DNA of 64,000 nucleotides, from NCBI GenBank assembly GCA_910574185.1, contig CAJSZQ010000014.1, positions 40,221 through 104,220 of the forward strand, read 5' to 3'. Each line of letters begins with the position of its first letter. Position 1 is the stretch's first letter. The stretch is from Lachnospiraceae bacterium (GTDB taxonomy: Bacteria > Bacillota > Clostridia > Lachnospirales > Lachnospiraceae). Below the pieces are notes generated by a model. The model had not been told where the DNA came from, ran no database searches, and saw nothing but the letters and a program-made list of their open reading frames with translations. Below are positions 8,606-18,257 of this stretch, in pieces. The translations under genes and the position numbers were made by a program.

Positions 8606-9843
8606 AAAAGATTGCAATTCTGACGATGGGAGTTCGGTTAAAAGATGAAAAAGGATATACAAGATTCGGATATCTTGCTGAATTTTTGACAGGAATGGGA
8701 TATCAGGTGGATTTGATTACCACGACATTTCAACATTGGGAAAAGGCGCAGCGGGATTTGAAAAAGATTAAGAAGGACGTAAAAGCTGGGACTTATCCCT
8801 ATAAGCTTCGGTTTATTTATGAACCTGGTTACAGGAAAAATATTGATCCGTTGCGCGTAATCAGCCACAGGATGGCGGCGAAAAATTTGAAGAAAATGTT
8901 GGAAAAGGGGCCTTCCGACGGAAAGGATTATGACTTAATCTATGCGGAAATTCCACCCAATGATGTCGCCCTTGCAGCGGCTGAATATGCGAAAAAGAAA
9001 GGGATTCCTTTTGTGGCTGATGTGAATGACTTGTGGCCGGAGGCAATGCGGATGGTGTTGGATATTCCGGTGGTCAGCGACGTGCTGTTCTATCCGTTGA
9101 AACGGGACGCAGAGAAAGTATATGCTCTGGTGTCGGGAGTAGTCGGAACCTCCGATGAATACCGGGACAGACCCGGTGAGAATCAAAATCGCAATATTCC
9201 AAAGGCGACCGTATATGTGGGAAATGAAATCAAAGAATTTGACAGAGGCGCCGAGGAACATATGGAGAAGACTGCAAAGCCAGAGGGAGAGTTCTGGGTA
9301 TCCTATGCGGGTACTATCGGAACTAGTTACGATATTCGCACCATGGTTCTTGCAGGAGAAGAAATTGCGAGAAGGGGACATCCTGAGATTCGGATTAAGA
9401 TTCTTGGCGACGGCCCCATGAAAGAAGAATTGGAAAATCTAACTAAGGACAGGAAGATTCGGAATGTAGAGTTTGTCGGATATGCACCTTATGAGGAAAT
9501 GGCGGCTTATCTGAAACAGTCCGATATACTGGTAAATTCTTTTGTAAAAAAGGCGCCCCAAAGTATCGTTACAAAGATAGGGGACTATTTAGCGGCAGGA
9601 AAACCTATGATTAACACCTGTATGAGTAAGGAATTTCGTACGAAGGTTAAGAAGGATGGTTTTGGAATCAATATCATGCCGGAGGATGTGAATATTCTGG
9701 CGGATGCTATTTTGAAGCTCTATCAAAATGAAGAGCAGAGATTTAAGATGGGACAGAAGGCGAGAGAAATTGCTGAGTCTGAGTTTGACCGGCCGGAGGC
9801 ATATAAGAAAATAGAGAGGTTGATTGCGGAACTGACGGAGTAA
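8602..9843 (+). CDS. Glycosyltransferase, GT4-like (GT-B fold)
   Basis: Encodes 413 residues. The N-terminal half (KIAILTMGVRLKDEKGYTRFGYLAEFL) and the DVNDLWPEAM segment resemble WbuB-like GT4 enzymes; the C-terminal half has the nucleotide-sugar-binding elements KILGDGPMKEELE and QSIVTKIGDYLAAGKPMI with the acidic pair of the GT4 motif replaced by a lysine/aspartate arrangement. It should add a sugar to the undecaprenyl-linked acceptor at the cytoplasmic face. The start is GTG, whose GTGA overlaps the stop of the priming transferase, with GGAGG upstream, which points to translational coupling. Confidence 0.85.
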   Translation: MKKIAILTMGVRLKDEKGYTRFGYLAEFLTGMGYQVDLITTTFQHWEKAQRDLKKIKKDVKAGTYPYKLRFIYEPGYRKNIDPLRVISHRMAAKNLKKMLEKGPSDGKDYDLIYAEIPPNDVALAAAEYAKKKGIPFVADVNDLWPEAMRMVLDIPVVSDVLFYPLKRDAEKVYALVSGVVGTSDEYRDRPGENQNRNIPKATVYVGNEIKEFDRGAEEHMEKTAKPEGEFWVSYAGTIGTSYDIRTMVLAGEEIARRGHPEIRIKILGDGPMKEELENLTKDRKIRNVEFVGYAPYEEMAAYLKQSDILVNSFVKKAPQSIVTKIGDYLAAGKPMINTCMSKEFRTKVKKDGFGINIMPEDVNILADAILKLYQNEEQRFKMGQKAREIAESEFDRPEAYKKIERLIAELTE

Positions 9844-9886
9844 GGATTCGAGAGTACAGTTCCAGATTAAAGGAGAGTATGGCAGG

Positions 9887-10972
9887 ATGGGGAGTGTAAA
9901 AGAGGCGGAGCCTTATTTTAGTATTGTAATGCCAACATTTGGTGTGGAAAATTATATTGCGAAGGCAATAAAGAGCATTCAAAAACAGGATTATCCGGAT
10001 TGGGAGATTATAGTGGTAGATGACTGCAGTCCGGATAAAAGTGCGAGGATTGCAGAACGTGCAGCGGAAACTGATGAACGGATTCGGATAGTGCATCATA
10101 AAGAGAATCAGGGATTAAGTGCTGCTAGAAATACCGGAATTGAAGAGGCAAAAGGAAAATATGTCTGGTTTATGGACCCGGATGATTATGTAGATTCGGA
10201 TATACTTAGACAGGTAAAAGCTTCTCTTGAGGAGAATCAGGCAGAAGTCGTTATGTTTGGCTTGAATGAAGAGTACTATGATAAAAAAGGGAGTTTGCAG
10301 TATACGCATTCTATTTGCCCATCGGAGAGTTTGTATGTTAATCAGGAAGAATTAAGAAAAGCTGTGATTCATTTAGAGCGACAGACACTGTATGGTTATG
10401 CCTGGAATAAAATCTATAATTTAGAGTATATAAAAAAGAATCGGTTGAAATATAAGAATGTAAAACTGATTGAGGATATTGTATTCAATATACAATTTTT
10501 TATGGATATTAAAAGGTTGAATATCCTTGGAATAGCGCCGTATCATTATGCAAAACGTCTGGATGCTAATTTGACAAATAAGTTTGTACCAGAGTATTTT
10601 GCAGTACACAGAAAGCGGATTGAATTGTTGTATCATCAGCATCTTTACTGGGGAATGTGTACAGAGGAAGTAAGAGAAATTCTGGGCAGTTTATATGGCA
10701 GATATATTTTTTCAGCCCTGGAACGTAACTGTGATGAACGTTCAGGAATGAGAATGGTTCAAAGAATGCATTGGTGTAGGAGATTGTTTAAGCAGGAATT
10801 GTTTTGTGAATTAATTCCTGCTGCAAAAGCAGAAGATAGCAGGATACTGGCGATGGCGCTTATATTTCTTCAAAGGAAAAGGGCATGTCTGTGTCTTTTG
10901 ATGGGAAGAGGAATTTACATTGTAAGAAAATATTTACCGATGATATATTCAAAAATAAAATCGGGGAGATAG
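9887..10972 (+). CDS. Glycosyltransferase family 2
   Basis: Encodes 361 residues with the GT-A fold signature: FSIVMPTFGVENYIAKAIKS, IIVVDDCSPDKSARIAE, QGLSAARNTGIEEAKGKYV and the metal-binding WFMDPDDYVD near residue 95. The C-terminal part is helical and basic, without a clear membrane segment, so it is a soluble or peripheral transferase. The stop is only four bases before the next start, so it is cotranscribed with the polymerase gene. Donor and acceptor cannot be read from the sequence. Confidence 0.88.
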   Translation: MGSVKEAEPYFSIVMPTFGVENYIAKAIKSIQKQDYPDWEIIVVDDCSPDKSARIAERAAETDERIRIVHHKENQGLSAARNTGIEEAKGKYVWFMDPDDYVDSDILRQVKASLEENQAEVVMFGLNEEYYDKKGSLQYTHSICPSESLYVNQEELRKAVIHLERQTLYGYAWNKIYNLEYIKKNRLKYKNVKLIEDIVFNIQFFMDIKRLNILGIAPYHYAKRLDANLTNKFVPEYFAVHRKRIELLYHQHLYWGMCTEEVREILGSLYGRYIFSALERNCDERSGMRMVQRMHWCRRLFKQELFCELIPAAKAEDSRILAMALIFLQRKRACLCLLMGRGIYIVRKYLPMIYSKIKSGR

Positions 10973-10976
10973 GAGA

Positions 10977-12449
10977 ATGAATGGATTGAAATTACATTTG
11001 GAAAAAACACTGGAACTTTTATTCAAAATCAGTTACTTAGTTTTGGCTTTATGTACATTTAATACCTTTATATACAAATCAGAAGTACAGCCTGTGTTTG
11101 TAAAACTTACTCTTGGAGTTGGAATGGTTCTTATTCTGACTCGTTTAATAAAATTCAGAAAATACATAAAGATGCCATGTATTTTATTGATGATATTGTT
11201 CTGTATAAGCTTTGGCATCTCTACGATTATGAATCATGAATATGGAATTGTAGAAAATGGGAAGTGGATCATATGGACCGGATTACAGTTCTTTGCATTA
11301 TATGTATGTGATGTAGAAAGAGAAATGAAGAGTTATAATAAGGAATTTGAGATTTTATCACATATTCTGGTTGGATATAGTGCAATAGCTGCATTTATCA
11401 GTTTAGGAATGCTTATAGTTTCTTATTCTAAATTTTTCGAGACGGCGGAAGGAGAATTCTTAATCTCAGGATTTACCTGGGGAAGATTATGGGGAGTCTA
11501 CACTGATCCAAATTATGGCGCTGTTTTTGCAGTGATATCTATTCTATTATCTATTGTATTCATTTTAAAAAAAGGGATATTATTAAAGATAGTTTATTTA
11601 ATATGTATTATCCTGAACTATTTATATCTGGTTTTTTCGGATTCAAGAACCGGTGAAATTTCATTAGCCGGAGGGCTTGCGGTTTTCTTATTTTTTACTT
11701 TGAATAAAGTATGGAAAGATAAGAAAGGACTTGTGAAATATGCTATGATTATTGGTGTTATCTTATTTGTAACAGGGAGTTCCTTGTTGGGGATTCGTAT
11801 TGTAAAAGTAGAATATAACAAAGTTCTGGCCCCCAATTTTGCGAAGATGTTTGTCGAAAAAGAAGAAGCTAAAAAATTGAAGAAGCAGGAACAGACGAAA
11901 AAGCCAGCACAAACAGATAAAACAGAGGAGATAAAAAAGCAAGAAGAAGTAAAAAAACAAGAAGAGATGAAAAGAAAACTGGGAAGGAAACAGGATTTAG
12001 AAAAGGATGTAAGTAACGGACGATTTGAATTGTGGATGAGTGCTGTGGAAGTGTGGAAGACAAGTCCTGTATATGGCGTTGGTTACGTTACGTTTGTTCC
12101 CTATGCCAAAGAACATACGCCGAATACCTACGCAGTGAATAACGATGTTGGAGAATATACCAATATGCATAATGCTTTTATTAATACACTGGCATACCAG
12201 GGGGTGTTAGGATTCATTATATTGTTAATGCTTACCGGGTATATGGTCTGGTATGTCATAGGGCCTATATTTCGAGAAACAGACGGCATAAATTTGTATT
12301 TGAGTGTTATGTTGAGCTGTGTTGCCGCAGTTGTTTTGTCGATGATGTTTTTGCTAGAAGGGTTTTATACTCTATCGCCAGGAAGTTTTGTATTATGGGG
12401 GTTTTCTGGTTATATGGTAAAATATGCCTACAATATTAAGAAAGGGTAA
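10977..12449 (+). CDS. O-antigen ligase/polymerase-like protein (Wzy) with a charged loop insert
   Basis: Encodes 490 residues with about ten hydrophobic segments. The large periplasmic-type loop contains GRFELWMSAVEVWKTSPVYGVG followed by NMHNAFINTLAYQGVLGF, the H-N-x-x-x-x-L pattern of the Wzy_C/O-antigen ligase family; RLWGVYTDPNYGA is also typical. Such proteins polymerise or transfer lipid-linked repeat units on the outer face of the membrane. An odd feature is a run at residues 298-342 made almost only of Lys, Glu and Gln in repeats such as KKQEEVKKQEE, placed just before the catalytic loop. The first member of three polymerase candidates in the window, and the one with the clearest family match. 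Confidence 0.87.
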   Translation: MNGLKLHLEKTLELLFKISYLVLALCTFNTFIYKSEVQPVFVKLTLGVGMVLILTRLIKFRKYIKMPCILLMILFCISFGISTIMNHEYGIVENGKWIIWTGLQFFALYVCDVEREMKSYNKEFEILSHILVGYSAIAAFISLGMLIVSYSKFFETAEGEFLISGFTWGRLWGVYTDPNYGAVFAVISILLSIVFILKKGILLKIVYLICIILNYLYLVFSDSRTGEISLAGGLAVFLFFTLNKVWKDKKGLVKYAMIIGVILFVTGSSLLGIRIVKVEYNKVLAPNFAKMFVEKEEAKKLKKQEQTKKPAQTDKTEEIKKQEEVKKQEEMKRKLGRKQDLEKDVSNGRFELWMSAVEVWKTSPVYGVGYVTFVPYAKEHTPNTYAVNNDVGEYTNMHNAFINTLAYQGVLGFIILLMLTGYMVWYVIGPIFRETDGINLYLSVMLSCVAAVVLSMMFLLEGFYTLSPGSFVLWGFSGYMVKYAYNIKKG

Positions 12450-12457
12450 AGTTTTGA

Positions 12458-13555
12458 ATGAAGAAGGTATTAATCGGTTTTTTCATGGATGGCAAGGCGG
12501 GGGGGATTGATAAATATTTATTAAATTTTTTGGAAGTTGTCTCTGAAAAAAATGTGCAAATGGATTTTTTGACAAACGAGATTGATGGAGAATTGAAGGA
12601 TAAACTTCAAAGTTATCATTCCAGATTGTTTGCAGTGGCGAATTTGAAACATCCATTGAAGCAATATGCGCAGGTACGCAGAATCTTGCGCAAAGGAAAG
12701 TACGATGCTATCTATCTTAATATCTCTACGGCAATAGATTGTATTGCGGCCATTGCTTCAAAACACGAGAAAGTACCGAAGAGAATAATTCACAGCCATT
12801 CAAGTGGAAATGATTGTGAAAACGCAGTAAAAAGACTTGTGTTTGATTTGATTCATTCTGTATGTCGCTTGTTTTTGTGGAGAAATGGTACGCATTTTTA
12901 CGGTTGTTCCGAGAAGGCGGGCGAATGGCTATTTCCAAAGAGAATTGTGTGTTCTGAAAAATTTAGAGTGATTTATAATGCTGTAGACCGTAAGATATTT
13001 CAATATGACGAGGCTGTCAGAAAAGAAGTGAGAGAAGAACTTGGCATAGAAGACAAATTCGTTATCGGTCATGTGGGGAATTTCTGTTATCAGAAAAACC
13101 ATGAATTTATTATAGACGTATTTGAAGAAGTTTTGAAAAGAAATCCGAAAGCGGAACTGCTGCTTGTAGGAAAAGGGGTTCGTTTCGCAGATATTCAGGA
13201 GAAAGTAAAGCAAAAGGGGATGGAGCATTCCGTACAGTTCCTCGGCTGGATACAGGATGTGGACAGAGTTTTTCAGGCAATGGATCTTTTTTTGCTACCC
13301 TCTAATTTTGAGGGATTGGGGATTGTCGGTATAGAGGCGCAATGCCTTGGACTTCCCTGTGTTATGAGTAGCACAATTCCGAAGGAAGCAAAAATCACGA
13401 AAAAATGTTATTTTCTTCCACTAAAAAGCGGAGCAGAAAAATGGGCAGAATTTATTACTAAGAGGCAATGGAAACGGGAAAGAGCACGCTGCCTTGCTGT
13501 TGCAGAGGAATACGATTTGGAGAATCAGAAAGAGCAGCTTAAGAATTTGCTTTGA
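12458..13555 (+). CDS. Glycosyltransferase family 4
   Basis: Encodes 365 residues with a GT-B fold: KAGGIDKYLLNFLEVV at the N-terminus, IIHSHSSGND in the acceptor domain, FVIGHVGNFCYQKNHEFIID at the start of the donor domain, and the retaining GT4 motif LLPSNFEGLGIVGIEAQCLG, where the E-x7-E pair binds the nucleotide sugar. Close to capsular EpsF-like enzymes of Firmicutes. It lies nine bases behind the polymerase gene and sixteen before a tandem pair of GT2 genes. Confidence 0.9.
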   Translation: MKKVLIGFFMDGKAGGIDKYLLNFLEVVSEKNVQMDFLTNEIDGELKDKLQSYHSRLFAVANLKHPLKQYAQVRRILRKGKYDAIYLNISTAIDCIAAIASKHEKVPKRIIHSHSSGNDCENAVKRLVFDLIHSVCRLFLWRNGTHFYGCSEKAGEWLFPKRIVCSEKFRVIYNAVDRKIFQYDEAVRKEVREELGIEDKFVIGHVGNFCYQKNHEFIIDVFEEVLKRNPKAELLLVGKGVRFADIQEKVKQKGMEHSVQFLGWIQDVDRVFQAMDLFLLPSNFEGLGIVGIEAQCLGLPCVMSSTIPKEAKITKKCYFLPLKSGAEKWAEFITKRQWKRERARCLAVAEEYDLENQKEQLKNLL

Positions 13556-13571
13556 GTTAAAGGAGAATAGA

Positions 13572-14585
13572 ATGGCTTTGGTAAGCATTATTGTTCCTAT
13601 TTATAATGTGGAACAGTATCTTGATGAATGTGTGGAAAGTATTCGCAATCAGAGTTATGAAAGACTCGAGATAATACTAGTAGACGATGGTTCGCCGGAT
13701 GGGTGCGGACAAATGTGTGAGGAATATGCGAAGAAGGACGAGCGTATTGTTGTCATTCATAAGGAGAATGGAGGCCTGGGCGATGCGAGAAATGCAGGAA
13801 TCAAACAGGCTCATGGGGACTATCTTCTGTTTGTAGACAGTGATGATTACTTGCATCCTAAAGCAGTAGAAAAAATACTGTATACTGCGGAAAAAGAAAG
13901 AGCAGATATCGTAATATTTGATTATGCTACGGTAGAGCCAGAGAACAGCAGAAGCGACAGGTTCACGACAAGTATTCGGGAAAAGCGGGTATTTTCGCCA
14001 AAAAGGGAGAAACGCGTAATTACATGTTCCTGTTCAGCAGTAAATAAGTTATATCGAAGAGGATTCTGGAAAGCGTCAGGACTGGAATTTCCGACTGGAA
14101 GATATTATGAAGATTTAGGTACTATACCGAAGCTACTGGCGATCTCTGAGAGAATTGTTTACAGAAAAGAAGTATTGTATTATTATCGTATGCGTGAAGG
14201 CTCAATTATGCATACTTCAAATTTTAAGAAAAACTATGAAGACAGGACGAGAATGATTGATGGTGTTTTAAAATTTTATAAAGAGCAGGGATTGTTTGAA
14301 GCGTATCACGATGAACTGGAATATCTTGTTTTTGAAAATGGATATTTTACGCCCTCCAGAGAGATTATACTTAACAGAGGAAGTAAAAAGTATTTAAAAA
14401 AATTCAGGGAATATGCATATCACAGATTTGTAAATATCGATCAGAATAAATATGTTCTGGAGTTAACAGGGAAAGAAAAAATTCTCTGGATGCTTTTAAA
14501 GAAAAAGATGTATGGAGCAATGCTTCTATTATCATACGCAAGACGGGCAAAAGACTTTGTTGTAACGAAGTTTGGAGGAAAATAA
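13572..14585 (+). CDS. Glycosyltransferase family 2 (first of a tandem pair)
   Basis: Encodes 337 residues. The N-terminus holds VSIIVPIYNVEQYLDECVES, then LVDDGSPDGCGQMCEEYAKK, ENGGLGDARNAGIKQAHG and the DSDDYLHP metal site. It is clearly paralogous to the next gene: GRYYEDLGTIPKLL, IVYRKEVLYYYRMREGSIM and GYFTPSREIIL recur there with few changes, so a tandem duplication is likely. ATG 13572 follows AAAGGAG; the frame is open further upstream inside the preceding gene but without a ribosome site. Confidence 0.9.
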   Translation: MALVSIIVPIYNVEQYLDECVESIRNQSYERLEIILVDDGSPDGCGQMCEEYAKKDERIVVIHKENGGLGDARNAGIKQAHGDYLLFVDSDDYLHPKAVEKILYTAEKERADIVIFDYATVEPENSRSDRFTTSIREKRVFSPKREKRVITCSCSAVNKLYRRGFWKASGLEFPTGRYYEDLGTIPKLLAISERIVYRKEVLYYYRMREGSIMHTSNFKKNYEDRTRMIDGVLKFYKEQGLFEAYHDELEYLVFENGYFTPSREIILNRGSKKYLKKFREYAYHRFVNIDQNKYVLELTGKEKILWMLLKKKMYGAMLLLSYARRAKDFVVTKFGGK

Positions 14586-14586
14586 G

Positions 14587-15576
14587 ATGGAACTGGTTAG
14601 TATTGTTGTTCCGATATATGGCGTTGAAAAATATTTAGATAAATGTGTAAGAAGTCTCATAAATCAGACCTATCAAAACTTGGAGATTATACTTGTAGAT
14701 GACGGTTCGCCGGATGGATGCGGCCGGTTGTGCGACAAATTCGCAAAAGAGGATAAAAGAATCGAAGTAATCCACAAAGTAAACGGCGGGCTTAGTGATG
14801 CCAGGAACACAGGGGCAAAGCGGGCTTCCGGGAAATATCTTATTTTTATTGATAGTGATGATTATGTGGATAACAAACTTGTAGAGAAAACTATTTCTTC
14901 TGCAGAAGAAAATCAGGCGGATATGGTGATTTTTGATTTTACTGCTGTGGAAGAAGGAGAATTTAAACTTCGTACAAATAACATTCCGACGAATAAGATA
15001 TTGCGATTAGAAGAAGAGAAGAAACTGCTTCTTATGCCGCCGGCTGCGTGGAGCAGACTGTTCAATCGCGAATTTTACATGAGGGCAAATCATCCTTTTC
15101 CGGTTGGAAAATATTATGAAGATTTGGGAACAACGCCGAAGTTTTTACTGGAAGCAAATCGAATTGTGTATTTGAAGGAGAGTTTGTACTTTTATACGAT
15201 TCGCAGTAATTCTATTATGAAAAGCTATAATTTTGAGCGTAATTATAAGGATATGGTTTGGATTCTGAATGATATTCTGCATTTTTTTAAAGAAAGAAAT
15301 CAATTTCAAAAATATAAGGAGGAATTGGAGTATCTTGCATTTGCAAGCGGTTATTTTGAGCCTTCTAGAGAAATTGTATTAAAGGACAGGAAAAATCCAT
15401 ATTTAAAGAAATTCCGAGCATATATGTATGATAAGTTTCCGGAATTTCATCAAAATTCTTATGTAAAGCAGTTGGAGAGAAAGAATAAGTTCCATTTGTT
15501 TATATTGGATATCAGACAGTATTGGATTATGGCGCTGCTGTCTGAGTGTAGGCAGTTCGTAGAAAGAAGAAAATAA
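14587..15576 (+). CDS. Glycosyltransferase family 2 (second of a tandem pair)
   Basis: Encodes 329 residues with VSIVVPIYGVEKYLDKCVRS, LVDDGSPDGCGRLCDKFAK, NGGLSDARNTGAKRASG and FIDSDDYVDN. The middle and C-terminal parts match its left neighbour (GKYYEDLGTTPKFLLEANRI, ESLYFYTIRSNSIM, GYFEPSREIVL). Likely a duplicated transferase that adds a different linkage or a second residue of the same sugar. ATG 14587 directly follows the stop of its neighbour by one base and is preceded by GGAGG. Confidence 0.9.
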   Translation: MELVSIVVPIYGVEKYLDKCVRSLINQTYQNLEIILVDDGSPDGCGRLCDKFAKEDKRIEVIHKVNGGLSDARNTGAKRASGKYLIFIDSDDYVDNKLVEKTISSAEENQADMVIFDFTAVEEGEFKLRTNNIPTNKILRLEEEKKLLLMPPAAWSRLFNREFYMRANHPFPVGKYYEDLGTTPKFLLEANRIVYLKESLYFYTIRSNSIMKSYNFERNYKDMVWILNDILHFFKERNQFQKYKEELEYLAFASGYFEPSREIVLKDRKNPYLKKFRAYMYDKFPEFHQNSYVKQLERKNKFHLFILDIRQYWIMALLSECRQFVERRK

Positions 15577-15589
15577 GTCGGGGGCAGTT

Positions 15590-16591
15590 ATGGAGAAGAT
15601 TTTAACAATCACAGTACCGTCATACAATGTAGAAAAATTCTTGAATCAAACGCTTAATTCATTTATTCATGATGAAATCCTAGATGATATTGAGGTTTTG
15701 ATTGTGGACGACGGTTCCAAGGATCATACGGCAGAGATAGGAAAAGAATATGAAGAAAAATATCCGCAAAGTTTTCGTGTGATTTCAAAAGAAAACGGCG
15801 GGCATGGTTCTACGATTAACCGGGGAATTGCGGAAGCGAAAGGCAGATATTTTAAAGTTGTAGACGGCGACGACTGGGTTAACACAGAGGACTTTGTGAG
15901 ATTAATTCAGAAATTGAAGGGTTGTAGTGCAGATTATGTATTTACCAACTACTATGAAGTGAATGATGTGACTAAAGAAAAAAATCCGGTAACGTTCCCT
16001 GGAATCAGATTGAATGAAGAAATGTCGTTTCATACAATTGCAAAAGAAACTAAAATTTCTATGCATGCGGTTGTTATCAAAACCAGGATATTAAAAGAAC
16101 ATAATATAAGACTGGACGAGCATTGTTTCTATGTGGATGTTGAATATATTTTATATCCGATTCCTTATGTGGAGAAGGTGGTTTATTTTGATATATATGT
16201 GTATATGTACCGGTTGGCACAGGTGGGACAGAGTGTGAGTATGCAGGGATATCAGAAGCATATGCAGAATCATATTGACGTTATTATGCATGTGCTGGAT
16301 TATATCGAGAATTATAAAAAGACCGGAAAAGCAGAGGAAGATAAAGTTCGGTATATGGAAAGAAGAATCGGAGAGATGGCACATGGACAGGTTGATATTT
16401 TTACAAGTTTTCCAGTGAACGATAAAGAAATACAGAAAAAATTCCAGGATTTTGATGAAGCGCTAAAGAAAAAAAGTCTGACAGTGTACCATGAGACCGG
16501 AGAATACAGTGGAATGCTGCGTATGCTTAGGAAAGTCAAGTTTCGGGGCTATGAAGCGATTGTGAATTTAAGCAAAGTGAGAAACAGATAG
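15590..16591 (+). CDS. Glycosyltransferase family 2
   Basis: Encodes 333 residues. The GT-A signature is TITVPSYNVEKFLNQTLNSF, VLIVDDGSKDHTAEIGKEYE, ENGGHGSTINRGIAEAKG and KVVDGDDWVN. The acidic DGDD and the GGHGSTIN loop set it apart from the preceding tandem pair and match a distinct Firmicute capsule subfamily. The C-terminus is helical, no membrane segment is seen. It closes the block of glycosyltransferases ahead of the flippase gene. Confidence 0.88.
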   Translation: MEKILTITVPSYNVEKFLNQTLNSFIHDEILDDIEVLIVDDGSKDHTAEIGKEYEEKYPQSFRVISKENGGHGSTINRGIAEAKGRYFKVVDGDDWVNTEDFVRLIQKLKGCSADYVFTNYYEVNDVTKEKNPVTFPGIRLNEEMSFHTIAKETKISMHAVVIKTRILKEHNIRLDEHCFYVDVEYILYPIPYVEKVVYFDIYVYMYRLAQVGQSVSMQGYQKHMQNHIDVIMHVLDYIENYKKTGKAEEDKVRYMERRIGEMAHGQVDIFTSFPVNDKEIQKKFQDFDEALKKKSLTVYHETGEYSGMLRMLRKVKFRGYEAIVNLSKVRNR

Positions 16592-16688
16592 ATTTGCAAA
16601 TTTGAGCAGGATGGAGAACGGATAGCGTTATGAATTTGTGTGACATGAGAAACAGACAGAATGAGAGAGTTTTAGAGAGAAGACAATT

Positions 16689-18143
16689 ATGAAGATACAC
16701 TCTGTTAAATTTAATTTTATCATGAATATGATTTTGACGGCTTCTTCTATTATATTTCCATTGATTACATTTCCCTATGTTACCAGAGTTTTGCTGGCTG
16801 TGGGAACAGGGAAAATAGCTTTTGCCAGTTCTACGGCTACGTATTTTACCATGTTTGCGTCGCTGGGAATTCCTACCTATGGGATACGTGCCTGTGCCAA
16901 AATTAGGGATGACAAAGAAAAGCTGTCAAAAACAGTACAGGAACTGCTGATTATTAATTCAGTAACGATGCTTCTTAGCTGTACGGTATTTGTGATATCA
17001 ATTTTTGCGGTTCCCCAGTTTGCTGCAGAGAAGGAATTATTCTTTATTAATGGGATTGGCATTGTGCTCAACGTATATTCTATGTCATGGCTGTATAATG
17101 CACTGGAGCAGTACTCTTACATTACAGTCTGCAATCTTACAGTAAAGATTGTATCGCTTGTGCTGATGTTCCTGATAGTTAAGGAACCGTCTGACTATAT
17201 TAAATATGGGGCAATCACGATGTTTGCAAGCTGTGCCTCTTATATATTTAATTTTATATATGCACAGAGATTTATATCATTAAAGAAACAGTCTGGGTAT
17301 GAGTTTAAAAAGCATATTCCTCCTATTCTTATGTTTTTTGCGATGTCAGCGGCAACGAGTATCTACACGAATCTTGATGTGGTGATGCTTCGATTTATGA
17401 AGGACGATGCAGAAGTGGGAATCTATGATGCGGCAATTAAGGTGAAAACAATTTTAATCACAATGATTACCTCTCTTGGGACGGTATTACTCCCGAGATT
17501 ATCCTACTATGTTCAGAAGAACGACAAAGAAGCCTTTTACAGAATGGTGTCAAAAGCCTTCAACTTTGTATTTATTGCAGCCACCGGCGTCATGGTGTAT
17601 TTTATGATGTTTACAAGTGAAACAATTTTGTTTCTGGCTGGAAAGGATTTTTTGCAGTCTGTATTACCGATGCGTATTTTGATGCCGACAGTTTTGCTTA
17701 TTGGACTTTCGAATATCACAGGTATTCAGGTGCTTATTCCTCAGGGAAAAGAGAATAAAGTGGTATTCTCGGTGACGGCAGGAGCAATTCTGGATTTTTT
17801 ACTTAATTTAGTACTGATTCCCAGATATGGAGCGGCGGGAGCCGCTATGGCTACACTGCTGGCGGAATTGCTGGTGCTGATTGTACAGTGCATTTATCTC
17901 AGAGAAGAGCTCCCCAACATGTTGAAATCAGTACAGTATTGGAAAATATGTGTTGGGCTGGGAGTTAGTATTATAGTAGGAAGAACTGTAACAATGATAG
18001 ATAATATAAAATTATTTTGGATATTATGTATATCGGCAGCGCTTTTTTTTGGAACGTATGGCATTGTATTGGTAGTGTTGAAGGAAAAATTTGTGATAGA
18101 GATTCTCCAGTCGGGAATTGACAGATATATACAGAAAAAATAG
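16689..18143 (+). CDS. Oligosaccharide flippase (Wzx, MOP superfamily)
   Basis: Encodes 484 residues with 14 predicted membrane segments, the number expected for Wzx. Family features include FNFIMNMILTASSIIFPLITFPYVTRVL split across the first helix, ASLGIPTYGIRACAKIRDD after helix 2, and MITSLGTVLLPRLSYYVQ in the middle. It should move the undecaprenyl-linked repeat unit of operon A across the membrane. It is directly followed by a GT-C-like polytopic protein, a pairing repeated at 39161/40628 and 56109/57679. The ATG follows AGAGAGAAG, a modest ribosome site. Confidence 0.92.
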   Translation: MKIHSVKFNFIMNMILTASSIIFPLITFPYVTRVLLAVGTGKIAFASSTATYFTMFASLGIPTYGIRACAKIRDDKEKLSKTVQELLIINSVTMLLSCTVFVISIFAVPQFAAEKELFFINGIGIVLNVYSMSWLYNALEQYSYITVCNLTVKIVSLVLMFLIVKEPSDYIKYGAITMFASCASYIFNFIYAQRFISLKKQSGYEFKKHIPPILMFFAMSAATSIYTNLDVVMLRFMKDDAEVGIYDAAIKVKTILITMITSLGTVLLPRLSYYVQKNDKEAFYRMVSKAFNFVFIAATGVMVYFMMFTSETILFLAGKDFLQSVLPMRILMPTVLLIGLSNITGIQVLIPQGKENKVVFSVTAGAILDFLLNLVLIPRYGAAGAAMATLLAELLVLIVQCIYLREELPNMLKSVQYWKICVGLGVSIIVGRTVTMIDNIKLFWILCISAALFFGTYGIVLVVLKEKFVIEILQSGIDRYIQKK

Positions 18144-18257
18144 CTGAATATTTTATTTTGATAAAACATTGGATCAGGCGGCGTATAGTGGTGGCCCAAT
18201 TCTGTATGAAGAGTTTTGCAGGGGATGAGGTCGGCATTTGTAAAGGAGGGGATTGTT

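Noticed and set aside
16574..16662. Short direct repeat (GTGAGAAACAGATAG and ATGAGAAACAGACAG) after the GT2 gene as an attachment site
   Set aside because: Imperfect, only about 15 bases, and not bordered by any integrase or mobile gene; more likely a local duplication of the gene end.
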